A stretch of 14,636 nucleotides of DNA from an uncultured Eubacteriales bacterium (GCA_934457115.1 CAKSHI010000022.1:1-14636), one strand, 5' to 3'; numbered from the stretch's first letter, positions 1-5,513 are shown. The notes: generated from the letters alone by a model not told the origin. Translations and numbers: made by a program.

Positions 1-34
1 CTGATTATTTGTCAGTAGCTTTAAAAAATTATTC

Positions 35-63
35 TTGATTTATAAGTTATTTGGTGATAAAAT
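35..63 (+). promoter_or_regulatory. promoter of candidate antisense antitoxin RNA
   Basis: TTGATT (35-40), a 17-bp spacer and TAAAAT (58-63) make a good sigma-A type promoter. It would start a rightward transcript at about 68-71, exactly where the GTAACAAGAG repeat begins. It faces the toxin promoter at 303-331. This is seen by eye only; no start site is mapped. Confidence 0.6.
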
Positions 64-69
64 AAAAGT

Positions 70-155
70 AACAAGAGGCGACCGTTCAAAAGACGGTTTA
101 GTCCGTTATATTGCATTTAATAGCTGCAACTTTGGAAGAGGGCAGCTATTTTTTT
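70..155 (+). ncRNA. candidate type I antitoxin RNA (about 85 nt)
   Basis: The interval is bounded by a promoter (35-63) and an intrinsic terminator (119-155). It has no convincing ORF with a ribosome site. The RNA would be fully antisense to the 3' end and 3' UTR of the small hydrophobic gene at 146-229. Its 5' half can fold into a small hairpin (ACCGT 81-85, loop TCAAAAG, ACGGT 93-97). The same loop occurs in complement in the toxin 3' UTR, so a loop-loop first contact is possible. Its first 10 nt (GTAACAAGAG) resemble the first nt of the toxin mRNA (GTAACAAGGG). The layout follows known convergent type I systems (Fst, TxpA/RatA, BsrG/SR4), but the RNA itself is inferred. Confidence 0.55.
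119..155 (+). terminator. intrinsic terminator of the candidate antitoxin RNA
   Basis: The perfect 9-bp stem AATAGCTGC (119-127) / GCAGCTATT (142-150) is followed by T7 (149-155). It works only in the plus direction, because no T-run follows it on the minus strand. The stop codon of the toxin ORF (146-148) lies in the right arm. Confidence 0.75.
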
Positions 156-229
156 ATGCTTTTATGTATTTCAAATATTTCTCTTAATTCTTTAAGTATT
201 AATAAAAATATTAATAAATTCACAGTCAT
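146..229 (-). CDS. small hydrophobic peptide, candidate type I toxin (27 aa)
   Basis: The ORF starts ATG at 229 and ends TAG at 146-148. The peptide begins MTVNLLIFLLILKEL and then becomes amphipathic and basic, ending KSIKK. A very short N-terminal hydrophobic stretch (residues 4-12) with a charged tail is typical of small type I toxins and of the so-called holin-like toxins of Bacillota. A strong SD, GGGGTGA (238-244), sits 8 nt before the start but is buried in a 7-bp stem. A TTTACA-N17-TATAAT promoter lies upstream (303-331), and an opposed RNA covers the 3' end. The residue pattern is seen directly; toxicity and membrane action are inferred from family behaviour. It could instead be a harmless membrane peptide. 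I recognise no specific named family. Confidence 0.6.
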   Translation of the reverse strand: MTVNLLIFLLILKELREIFEIHKSIKK

Positions 230-237
230 AAATAATA

Positions 238-262
238 TCACCCCACTTTCTTAATGGAGTGA
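238..262 (-). promoter_or_regulatory. hairpin sequestering the toxin Shine-Dalgarno
   Basis: On the minus strand, TCACTCC (262-256) pairs with GGGGTGA (244-238) over 7 bp (one G-U), leaving an 11-nt loop. The right arm is the SD of the 27-aa ORF, so the hairpin would block translation. Sequestered SDs are a standard feature of type I toxin mRNAs. Confidence 0.65.
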
Positions 263-302
263 CTAACCGCCCTTTGTCGGACTTTTCCCTTGTTACCTGG
301 TT

Positions 303-331
303 ATTATACCTATTTGGTCATATATTGTAAA
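303..331 (-). promoter_or_regulatory. promoter of the small toxin gene
   Basis: On the minus strand, TTTACA (331-326), 17 bp and a perfect TATAAT (308-303). The transcript would begin near 296, at the GTAACAAGGG repeat, giving a 5' UTR of about 67 nt. It sits immediately after the early-operon terminator. Confidence 0.7.
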
Positions 332-333
332 TA

Positions 334-367
334 AAAAAGGCTACCGATGTTAATCAGTAGTCTTTTT
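334..367 (-). terminator. terminator of the leftward early operon
   Basis: AAAAAGGCTAC (334-344) pairs with GTAGTCTTTTT (357-367), 11 bp with one G-U and a 12-nt loop. Both outer arms are A/T runs, so the hairpin could stop transcription in both directions. It lies about 95 bp beyond the last early gene (stop at 463). Confidence 0.75.
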
Positions 368-407
368 CTGGTTAATATCTATCCCCAAACCCTTACAATA
401 TCATTTT

Positions 408-435
408 ATCATATGTGTTTCGTCATTTTCGTCAA
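408..435 (-). promoter_or_regulatory. possible promoter with direct repeats after the early operon
   Basis: On the minus strand, TTGACG (435-430), 16 bp and TATGAT (413-408). Two copies of TGACGAAA, 9 bp apart, overlap the -35 and spacer. It could yield a roughly 70-nt RNA ending at the 334-367 hairpin, or be a regulated promoter served by the late regulator at 735-1130. Weak, by eye only. The rest of 368-462 shows nothing else. Confidence 0.3.
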
Positions 436-462
436 ATTTAAAAAACTGAAACCAAACACAAC

Positions 463-732
463 TTAGCTCTCGTTTTTCCTTTCCTGATAATATTGCCTTT
501 GATATTCTGCTATCTTTGTCTTGTTTTTTTCTCTATATTGTTTCTGATACTCTGCTATTTTTTCTTTGTTTCTTTCATAGTATCGCTTCTGACGTTCAGC
601 TATTTTTTCTCTGTTTCCTTCGTAATACCGCTTTTGACGTTCAGCCTTTTTATTTGTCTGTGAATTCTTTTGGTTTTTGTCCCATATACAATCAGGGTAC
701 TTGCAATTAAAACAATCTTCATCACACACCAT
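463..732 (-). CDS. Cys-rich phage protein with charged 15-residue repeats
   Basis: This 89-residue protein has an N-terminal CDEDCFNCKYPDC cluster (Cys at about residues 3, 7, 10 and 15), probably a small metal site. Three and a half tandem copies follow of a roughly 15-residue Lys/Glu/Tyr/Gln-rich unit (ERQKRYYE.N.EKIA). The repeat tail should be helical and highly charged. The Cys start is a recurring pattern in small early proteins of Bacillota phages. Function is unknown; nucleic-acid binding is a guess from the basic, aromatic repeats. It is the last gene of the leftward operon. Its SD (AGGAGGTG) lies inside the end of the gene upstream and its ATG is 2 nt past that stop, so it is probably coupled. 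DNA of the repeat is near-identical from copy to copy, so copy number may vary between strains. Confidence 0.75.
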   Translation of the reverse strand: MVCDEDCFNCKYPDCIWDKNQKNSQTNKKAERQKRYYEGNREKIAERQKRYYERNKEKIAEYQKQYREKNKTKIAEYQRQYYQERKNES

Positions 733-734
733 AT

Positions 735-1130
735 CTACACCTCCTGTTGTAAGAATGCATTATGTTTGCGCCTTGGATACTGTTCATCATGTTCCCCGAT
801 TTCAAAAGCTATTCTCTGCCAAGTCAATCCTTGAATGTATCTTAGACGTAAAATTGTTCTCATTTGACTATCGTCGACGCTTTGAATGTATCGGTTAAGC
901 CTGTTTAGCTCATCAAAACACTTTTTTAAGTTCGAGTCCAAAAGTGCTCTTAAATCTGCAATTTGAGCAGCGTAATTACCCGTTTTATCTGAAATGCCGT
1001 TACCACTTGGCAGCCCTGTTATTTGTGCCGAACAATTAGTCGCAGTTTCTTCAAGTTTGGCAAGTCTGCGTTGTTGTTCCTTGATTTCTTTTTTTAGATA
1101 GTATAACTGAGATAATTCTTTTTTGGTCAT
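735..1130 (-). CDS. sigma-region-4-like late regulator (DUF1492/ArpU type)
   Basis: This 131-residue protein has an N-terminal coiled coil (about 5-30), a middle helical region, and a C-terminal helix-turn-helix around residues 90-125 (MRTILRLRYIQGLTWQRIAF). That matches the sigma-70 region-4-like segment of DUF1492/RinA/ArpU-like phage proteins. These act as activators of late (packaging and structural) transcription and sit at the end of early operons, as here. Target sites would be expected downstream, possibly the direct repeats at 408-435. SD AGGAGC lies 9 nt from ATG 1130. The family call rests on the HTH and on position; the exact DUF is from memory. Confidence 0.75.
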   Translation of the reverse strand: MTKKELSQLYYLKKEIKEQQRRLAKLEETATNCSAQITGLPSGNGISDKTGNYAAQIADLRALLDSNLKKCFDELNRLNRYIQSVDDSQMRTILRLRYIQGLTWQRIAFEIGEHDEQYPRRKHNAFLQQEV

Positions 1131-1150
1131 TGATACACTGCTCCTATCTT

Positions 1151-1339
1151 TTATTTTTTCTTAGGGAAAAATGGTACTGATTTTTTCACCTTTTCTCTCT
1201 TTCCGTAATCTTTCCTTTTGCAGTTTTTAGGGTCACTATTCCTTGGCTTATCCGTATCCACAAGATAGTGACAACACTTCAAATTTGGATTTGTCGAGGA
1301 AAATAGCCTGTAATATTTGCATCCTTCGCAATTTGTCAT
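1151..1339 (-). CDS. small Cys-rich phage protein, probable zinc binder
   Basis: This 62-residue protein has paired cysteines near the start (MTNCEGCKYY, Cys 4 and 7), a central CCHYLVDTDKPR segment and a further Cys before a Lys-rich tail. The CxxC...CC.H...C layout suggests a small zinc-ribbon-like fold. Similar short proteins are common next to RusA in Bacillota prophages; no function is established that I know of. SD GGAGTGA is formed by the end of the RusA gene, whose stop lies 6 nt before this ATG. The basic C-terminus may touch nucleic acid (inference). Confidence 0.7.
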   Translation of the reverse strand: MTNCEGCKYYRLFSSTNPNLKCCHYLVDTDKPRNSDPKNCKRKDYGKREKVKKSVPFFPKKK

Positions 1340-1345
1340 AACGTT

Positions 1346-1702
1346 TCACTCCATAACATCAATCTTAACCTTAACTCCTTGCCCACTCCAATACTGTTGA
1401 GTTAATTTGGTCACATATTTTTTGCTGTCATCTGCGATTAAATATCCCTTCAAGCCGTCTATAATCAACTTAGCAACATATCCATGATTATCTATGTCCA
1501 GGCGACTATTGTACGATAATTCTATAGCTACTGGGCTGTCATACAATACCCTTGGCACCTTACCGACTATTAGTGCTCCCTTAACTGCGAGATGAACAAT
1601 ATCCGCCTCATTCTTGCGCCCTGCCCAATGTTTGTTTGTGCTATATAGGCTGTTAAGCCCCAATTTCCCGTCAATTTTGAGGGGAATAACAAATTCAGTC
1701 AC
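1346..1702 (-). CDS. rusA: RusA-type Holliday junction resolvase
   Basis: This protein resolves four-way DNA junctions made during phage recombination and replication by paired nicking. It has 118 residues, the usual RusA length. N-terminal LNSLYSTNKHW..RK is typical of the Bacillota subgroup. The acidic metal-site residues are visible as DIDN (Asp69, Asp71), IDGLKG (Asp82) and DD (91-92), matching the conserved D..D...D pattern. The start is GTG at 1702, the only start that keeps the complete N-terminus. It overlaps the upstream stop (TGA 1695-1697) by 8 bp, and an AGGAGGTG lies 12 nt before it. It is in operon with the DnaC-like loader, ERF and SSB. Confidence 0.9.
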   Translation of the reverse strand: MTEFVIPLKIDGKLGLNSLYSTNKHWAGRKNEADIVHLAVKGALIVGKVPRVLYDSPVAIELSYNSRLDIDNHGYVAKLIIDGLKGYLIADDSKKYVTKLTQQYWSGQGVKVKIDVME

Positions 1703-1883
1703 TTGTATATTCCACCTCCTTCATCGGCGCAATTAGTACAGAATTTGCCTTTAAATCACTTAATTCGAGTTGATACAATAACTTGCCGTCTTTGCTTCTC
1801 AGTATGTAGGCTGTGAGTCTGTACTTACTTCCGTCATAATTCACTATCTTGCCAAATGCTGACTTTACTTCACTCACTTGCAT
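1695..1883 (-). CDS. small conserved phage protein between dnaC and rusA
   Basis: This 62-residue acidic/hydrophobic protein reads like a small beta-barrel: a GKI.NYDGSKYRLTAYILRS strand-turn-strand start, then LYQLELSDLKANSVLIAPM. The 'ELSDLKANSV' segment recurs in small proteins next to DnaC/RusA genes in Clostridia and Negativicutes phages. The role is unknown. It overlaps the loader stop at its 5' end by 10 bp and the RusA start at its 3' end by 8 bp, so translation is probably coupled. Confidence 0.7.
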   Translation of the reverse strand: MQVSEVKSAFGKIVNYDGSKYRLTAYILRSKDGKLLYQLELSDLKANSVLIAPMKEVEYTSD

Positions 1884-2692
1884 CGTCTTAGACTCTCTCC
1901 CGTAATATGTATAGTCAAGCTGGACATTTCCGTTATACGGTCTACTGTCTTCTCCATAATTCCACGTTCTCGCGTCAATTGGCCTATGCTGTAGTTTGAT
2001 GTGAAAATAGTCGGTTTCATTGCGTTGTATCGCTTATTGATAATCTCGAATATTTTTTCTTGCAACCAATTATCCTGTCCATTCTTTCTGACTATCTCGG
2101 TACCTAAGTCATCCAGCATTAAGAATTCTATGTTGGTGAATTGATTGATTAGCTTATTTTCATTGCCGTTGCGATTGTAAGTGAGTTTAATCGCCTCTGC
2201 CACTTCATAAAAGTTAGTGACCAAAACAGGTACGCAATACTTGAGCAATTCATTTGCCATGCATGCTGCCAAGTGTGTTTTTCCTGTTCCGCTGTCTCCG
2301 TATATGTACAATCCAAGCCCTTGTTCAAGCACAATACTGTAACTCTGGCAGTATGATTTACAGCGTTCAAACGCTTTGTCAAAGCTACTATTTCGACCTG
2401 TTATCGTGTTATCGAATGTCACATTGCAGTATCTTTGACCAATAGATGATTGCTTTTTAAGTTCCTCCATTCTTGCCATTCGCTCTAAAGCTTTCATCTC
2501 TCTTTTGCGCTTAGCTTCTTCCTGTTCAACACATGGACACACTATGCGAAAAATCCTATGTGTGCTTAATAGCCCCTTCATGTCCAATTTTCGGCTTATC
2601 TGCTTGCCACACTTTTTGCAATATACTTCTCCGTCAATTACTTCCTCCTTTTCCGGGTCATAACTAAATCTGCGTAGCTCTTCATCTGTCAT
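1874..2692 (-). CDS. dnaC: DnaC-like helicase loader (AAA+ ATPase)
   Basis: This protein loads the replicative helicase at the phage origin. It has 272 residues. The N-terminal zinc ribbon is Cys25-xx-Cys28 and Cys52-x-Cys54. The AAA+ core has Walker A GDSGTGKT (132-139), Walker B LMLDDLG (191-197) and a sensor-like TIFTSNY segment near residue 230. It belongs to the DnaC/DnaI/IstB-like clade; it is not an IS21 helper because no IstA partner is near. The start ATG overlaps the stop of the replisome organizer by 1 bp (TAATG) and has SD AGGAGTG. Together with the gene upstream it forms the replication initiation pair. Confidence 0.9.
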   Translation of the reverse strand: MTDEELRRFSYDPEKEEVIDGEVYCKKCGKQISRKLDMKGLLSTHRIFRIVCPCVEQEEAKRKREMKALERMARMEELKKQSSIGQRYCNVTFDNTITGRNSSFDKAFERCKSYCQSYSIVLEQGLGLYIYGDSGTGKTHLAACMANELLKYCVPVLVTNFYEVAEAIKLTYNRNGNENKLINQFTNIEFLMLDDLGTEIVRKNGQDNWLQEKIFEIINKRYNAMKPTIFTSNYSIGQLTRERGIMEKTVDRITEMSSLTIHITGESLRRCK

Positions 2693-3579
2693 TAAAACAC
2701 TCCTCCTGTCCTATCCCATTCCATATTTTCTAAAGCCTCAATTCGCTTTTTGTATGTTTCGGGTGTCATGCATATTCTGTCCGCATCCGATGCATTCGGG
2801 AAATCTGCCCAAGTTACTTTGCCGCTATTTGTGTCTGCTTTGGGCTGTTTATGCATGCTTGTCCCTGTTGTTTGGTCTTTCCTTGCCCACATTCGAATTG
2901 TTGCTAAATGGCTCTTATACACCTTGCCTGTGCTGGCTATGTATTCGCTTAGTCTCTCTATTCGCTCTTGATAATTGCAAGCGAACTCATTTTTTAATTT
3001 TTCAATGTCCTCATCGCTTAAAAGCACGTTATTGTACTCACCATACTTGTGTTTGACAGCTTTTTCTTCGGCCTTTTTGCGTTTAGGCGCAGTTATCTTG
3101 TTCGGCTTCTCTTCGCTCTCGACCTGCAAAGGGAGAGAGTAAGAGAGAGAGTTTAATGTATTAGTATTAGTATTATGTATATGAATACCTGAACTTTGAG
3201 CTGAACTTTGACCTGAACTTTGACCTGAACTTTGAGCTGAACTTTGAGCTGTATTTTGTTGGGTACAAAACTGGTTTATACTGTACTTTGTTGGGTACAA
3301 AATTTTATATATAGTTAATCCCCTTTTGCTTCTGGGGCGTCTGACTTCTATAAAGCCTAACTGTATTAAATTATTTCTATTTTTTATTAATGATTTTTCG
3401 CTAATACCCATAATCGCACTGAGGTTAGTATTTGCGCACTGGAATTCATCTAGCCAACCCGTTCTGTTGTTTATTTGCATCAAGGTGTAATAAAGCAACT
3501 GCGTGTTTGATGCCGTGCAATTCGCTTGGACGTAAATGAAAAACTCTTTCAATGCTTTCAAGGCATCCCTACCATTCAA
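2692..3579 (-). CDS. replisome organizer / replication initiator with internal iterons
   Basis: This protein would bind the phage origin and recruit the loader encoded next. It has 295 residues. The N-terminal winged-helix-type domain (about 8-95) carries NLSAIMGISEKSLIKNRNNL as the recognition region. A low-complexity QSSAQSSGQSSG linker (about 108-130) is encoded by 12-bp DNA repeats. A Lys-rich hinge follows, and the C-terminal helical domain (about 175-230, KYGEYNNVLLSDEDIEKL...HLATIRMWARKD) is typical of phage replisome organizers. The start is TTG at 3579 with GGAGG 9-10 nt upstream; no in-frame ATG fits the N-terminus better. Iterons inside the initiator gene recall lambda O. Confidence 0.85.
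   Translation of the reverse strand: MNGRDALKALKEFFIYVQANCTASNTQLLYYTLMQINNRTGWLDEFQCANTNLSAIMGISEKSLIKNRNNLIQLGFIEVRRPRSKRGLTIYKILYPTKYSINQFCTQQNTAQSSAQSSGQSSGQSSAQSSGIHIHNTNTNTLNSLSYSLPLQVESEEKPNKITAPKRKKAEEKAVKHKYGEYNNVLLSDEDIEKLKNEFACNYQERIERLSEYIASTGKVYKSHLATIRMWARKDQTTGTSMHKQPKADTNSGKVTWADFPNASDADRICMTPETYKKRIEALENMEWDRTGGVF
3189..3260. repeat. 12-bp iterons inside the initiator gene, probable replication origin
   Basis: There are five tandem copies of CTGAACTTTGAS (3189-3200, 3201-3212, 3213-3224, 3225-3236, 3237-3248) and a degenerate sixth (3249-3260). They encode the Gln-Ser-Ser linker of the initiator. Tandem iterons followed by an A/T-rich stretch (around 3300-3320) are the standard layout of lambda-type origins. 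The origin function is inferred. Confidence 0.7.
3255..3302. repeat. two 16-bp direct repeats next to the iterons
   Basis: TTTGTTGGGTACAAAA occurs at 3255-3270 and 3287-3302, exact, 32 bp apart (about three helical turns). Each contains the near-palindrome TTGTTGGGTACAA. They adjoin the iterons and a TA-rich tract, so they may be a second protein site or part of the unwinding element. They also encode a repeated Cys/Leu-Tyr-Pro-Thr-Lys/Gln-Gln stretch. Confidence 0.6.
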
Positions 3580-3610
3580 AAAATTTTCCTCCCTTTGGCA
3601 TTATTCTATT

Positions 3611-4000
3611 TTAAAACGGTAAATCGTCCTCAGACGGCTGTTCACTATCAGCCTCTATATTAAGCGTTTGTGTGCTGTTTCTCTGACTCCCGCAAAATTG
3701 TGTGTTATTGATAATTACTTTTATATCTTTTCTCTTGTTTCCGTCTTTATCAGTATAATTATCAACTCTTATACTTCCCTCGATTATAATCATATCTCCC
3801 TTTTGGAAATACTTTGAAACGAATTCAGCTTGTTTTCCCCATGCTTCAACCTTTATGAAGTCGGTTTCTCTTTCTTCCCCTTGTGCAGCATAATTCCTTT
3901 GGACTGCAACGGAAAAACTTGTTACAGCTTTTCCGCTTTGTGTGTGTTTGATTTCTGGATTAATTGTTAGTCTTCCTTGAATAATAACGCTATTTAACAT
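3611..4000 (-). CDS. ssb: single-stranded DNA-binding protein
   Basis: This OB-fold protein coats single-stranded DNA during replication and recombination. From ATG 4000 (MLNSVIIQGRL) it has 129 residues. The OB domain (about 1-105) shows GRL...PE, the SFSVAVQRNY and TDFIKVEAWGKQAEF motifs, and KGDMIIIEGSI. A short disordered linker leads to the acidic tip EDDLPF, the partner-binding tail of bacterial SSBs. The reading frame is open further upstream, but ATG 4000 has the SD (AGAGGGA) and matches the family N-terminus. The start overlaps the ERF stop (ATGTTAA), implying coupled ERF-SSB translation. Confidence 0.95.
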   Translation of the reverse strand: MLNSVIIQGRLTINPEIKHTQSGKAVTSFSVAVQRNYAAQGEERETDFIKVEAWGKQAEFVSKYFQKGDMIIIEGSIRVDNYTDKDGNKRKDIKVIINNTQFCGSQRNSTQTLNIEADSEQPSEDDLPF

Positions 4001-4542
4001 TGATTTCCCTCTCTTTTTAGCCTGCACGCCTTACAACGAGCTTTCCCATCGGTATTGACCTTTTCTGCCATATGATACGCTTGACCTGCCGTAAAGGATC
4101 TACCGTCTTTTGATGTGAATGGCTTAAATTCTTGCCCGCAATCGGTACATTTATATACTTTTTCCTGCTTGCCTAAGCAATCGAACATATCGTTTTCGAT
4201 TATGTCAAACAACGACATATAAAGATATCTACGTGAATATGTCTCTATTCCACCAAGGCTCTGAATTTCGTTACAACCCTTTAGACTTAACTCTCTCATA
4301 GGACTTGATATCGTTACCATCTCGTCAGGTTTTTCGGCATTTATTGCGCTTAATTCGGCGATTTCATTGGTGTAACTTACCCTAGTGAATACTTTATGTT
4401 TGTTGCATAATTTCACAATCGTAGGCAATATATCACTAAGTTCATAATAGGAATACCCTGCAAACTTATTCAATCCTGTTTTCTTTAAATTAGCTTCTAA
4501 TATTCCCAGCTTAATATTTTGTAGTTTTTCATATATATTCAT
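3994..4542 (-). CDS. ERF-family single-strand annealing recombinase
   Basis: This 182-residue protein anneals complementary single strands for phage recombination, working with SSB. The ERF core runs from about residue 1 to 125 and includes FAGYSYYELSDILP and the conserved GGIETYSRRYLYMSLF block (97-112). The C-terminus carries a zinc-ribbon-like Cys132-xx-Cys135 ... Cys170-xx-Cys173, replacing the usual ERF tail. ATG 4542 is chosen because it has a GGGAAAG site 5-6 nt away and matches the family start; a longer frame to 4584 would overlap the small gene upstream. No exonuclease partner is in the window. Confidence 0.88.
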   Translation of the reverse strand: MNIYEKLQNIKLGILEANLKKTGLNKFAGYSYYELSDILPTIVKLCNKHKVFTRVSYTNEIAELSAINAEKPDEMVTISSPMRELSLKGCNEIQSLGGIETYSRRYLYMSLFDIIENDMFDCLGKQEKVYKCTDCGQEFKPFTSKDGRSFTAGQAYHMAEKVNTDGKARCKACRLKREGNQC

Positions 4543-4558
4543 TTTTTCTTTCCCTTTT

Positions 4559-4726
4559 CTATATGTCGTCTCCGTAACGGTCAATTATCAATGCGCATCG
4601 TTCTATTAAATCCTTGCGCTCTTGATTGAGCTTTTTTAGTGTATGGTACAATGCTAAATTCAGCAAAATGGTAATTGTAATGAATACACCGCATGTTATC
4701 AATAAAAGTAATATAATTCCACTCAT
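4559..4726 (-). CDS. small single-pass membrane protein (55 aa)
   Basis: This short gene begins MSGIILLLLITCGVF. A hydrophobic helix (residues 3-28) is followed by a charged helix KKLNQERKDLIER. SD AGGAAGA lies 6 nt before ATG 4726. It fills the gap between the Gp157-like gene and ERF, on the same strand, with 17 bp to the ERF start. The topology suggests a membrane anchor with a cytoplasmic coiled tail. The function is unknown. Confidence 0.7.
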   Translation of the reverse strand: MSGIILLLLITCGVFITITILLNLALYHTLKKLNQERKDLIERCALIIDRYGDDI

Positions 4727-4736
4727 TTTATTCTTC

Positions 4737-5201
4737 CTAACTTATTTGAATATTCTTTCGTTCTACAAGTCGCACACCTTCAAAGGCCGCACCTGCTTTA
4801 ATGGCCTTTTTGAGAGCATTTTTGTCTACATGATTTTCTATTTTTGTATGTACATATTCTTGTGGAACATCGAATACAGCGTCCAATTCAATCACTTGTG
4901 AGCGCCTATATCTTATGGCTACACGTGAAGTACATAATGTTTGGCCATTTAAGGCGGTATCCAGCCAGTTTTTAAGTTGGTCAACCTTATTCCTTGCTTG
5001 CCTTTCTCTCTTCTCTAAGGCCTGTTTTTCGGCCTTTATTGCGTCTGCATATGCTAATAAGTTTTTAATCCAGCACGCTACACCTTCTACTTTTTCACCT
5101 CGTTGGATTTGTAGTTCTTCCAATCGGTCTATATCTATTACTTCGCCTGTTTCCTCGTCTACACATTCACGAATTGCATTATCTATCTCGTATAATTTCA
5201 T
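4737..5201 (-). CDS. Siphovirus Gp157-like protein
   Basis: This 154-residue protein matches the phage Gp157 family by length and by layout: MKLYEIDNAI start, ETGEVID.DRLEEL, a long coiled coil about 50-85 (ADAIKAEKQALEKRERQARNKV), KNWL, then a beta-rich C-terminus ending GVRLVERKNIQIS. The family was named from Streptococcus thermophilus phages and is linked there to phage resistance when overexpressed; its molecular role is unclear. It sits upstream of ERF/SSB, the usual place. SD AAAGGAAG is inside the end of the upstream gene; the spacing to the previous stop is 3 nt. Confidence 0.85.
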   Translation of the reverse strand: MKLYEIDNAIRECVDEETGEVIDIDRLEELQIQRGEKVEGVACWIKNLLAYADAIKAEKQALEKRERQARNKVDQLKNWLDTALNGQTLCTSRVAIRYRRSQVIELDAVFDVPQEYVHTKIENHVDKNALKKAIKAGAAFEGVRLVERKNIQIS

Positions 5202-5204
5202 TAT

Positions 5205-5288
5205 TTATCTTCCTTTGCTTATTGGTAATATCCATAATGCTATTAATGTCGCACATATTATTAGTGTTATTTGTACACCTGGTGTCAT
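5205..5288 (-). CDS. tiny membrane peptide (27 aa)
   Basis: The ORF runs from ATG 5288 to TAA 5205-5207. It begins MTPGVQITLIICATLIALWI and ends SKGR, i.e. one transmembrane helix with a short basic tail. SD GAGGAGG (around 5296-5302) is strong, with a spacing of 7-10 nt. It lies between the Gly/Tyr repeat gene and the Gp157-like gene, 3 nt from the latter. Its small size prevents homology-based naming; the good ribosome site and tight packing support a real gene. Confidence 0.6.
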   Translation of the reverse strand: MTPGVQITLIICATLIALWILPISKGR

Positions 5289-5294
5289 GTTTAC

Positions 5295-5513
5295 TTAATC
5301 CTCCTCACCTGCATAACCCTTGCCATCACTAGAGCCCCGTCCAGAGCTATTGCCATAGCCATCGCCAAAGCCAAAGCCATCGCCAAAGCCAGAGCCATCA
5401 CCATAGCCATAGCCACAGCCATAGCCATAGCCAGAGCCAAAGCCATAGCCAGAGTCAGAGCCAGAACCATAGTCAGAGCCATAGATGATTCCTATTCCTC
5501 TTTCATAACCCAT
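5295..5513 (-). CDS. Gly/Tyr-rich dipeptide-repeat protein
   Basis: This 72-residue protein is almost wholly (Gly-X) dipeptides with X = Tyr, Ser, Asp or Phe (residues about 5-65), ending KGYAGEED. It has low complexity and is probably disordered. Such Gly-Tyr-Gly-Ser-Gly-Asp proteins recur next to DUF6948-like genes in Bacillota phages; the role is unknown. ATG 5513 has SD GAAGGTG 7 nt upstream and overlaps the preceding gene by 22 bp. The DNA is a hexamer repeat, so the other frames are also open. One of them (5291-5482, minus) would give a 63-residue Ala/Met/Leu-rich hydrophobic protein with its own AGGAATAGGA site. I prefer the Gly frame, but cannot exclude that both are made. Confidence 0.6.
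   Translation of the reverse strand: MGYERGIGIIYGSDYGSGSDSGYGFGSGYGYGCGYGYGDGSGFGDGFGFGDGYGNSSGRGSSDGKGYAGEED
5344..5484. repeat. degenerate hexanucleotide tandem repeat (GCCATA/GCCAAA/GCCAGA)
   Basis: About 23 tandem 6-bp units of GCC-A-(T/A/G)-(A/C/G) fill the Gly/Tyr gene. Units differ mainly at positions 5 and 6. Because the unit length is a multiple of 3 and lacks stops, several frames on both strands are open. Such tracts expand and contract by slippage, so length should vary between strains. Confidence 0.8.

Larger units (their letters stand above)
68..296. repeat. inverted repeats flanking the toxin gene (mRNA 5'-3' pairing)
   Basis: GTAACAAGAG at 68-77 (plus) matches GTAACAAGGG at 296-287 (minus), 9 of 10. 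CGGTTTAGTC at 94-103 (plus) matches CGGTTAGTC at 269-261 (minus) with one extra T. A leftward toxin mRNA would thus carry complementary 5' and 3' ends in two blocks (10 bp with one G-U, and 9 bp with one bulge). Such end-to-end folding is known to keep type I toxin mRNAs inactive. The role here is inferred. Confidence 0.65.

Noticed and set aside
5..190. Plus-strand open frame across the candidate antitoxin RNA
   Set aside because: It has no start codon with a ribosome site, and a strong terminator lies inside it; it reads better as noncoding RNA.
1874..2692. IS21-type IstB transposition helper
   Set aside because: Although the ATPase is related, there is no IstA or terminal repeats, and the neighbours are replication genes, so a helicase loader fits.
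3189..3302. CRISPR-like array
   Set aside because: Repeats are 12 bp, adjoin without spacers and are in coding DNA; they fit iterons.
4626..4901. Plus-strand 91-residue hydrophobic frame
   Set aside because: It lies opposite the well-supported small membrane gene and Gp157-like gene, and lacks a Shine-Dalgarno.
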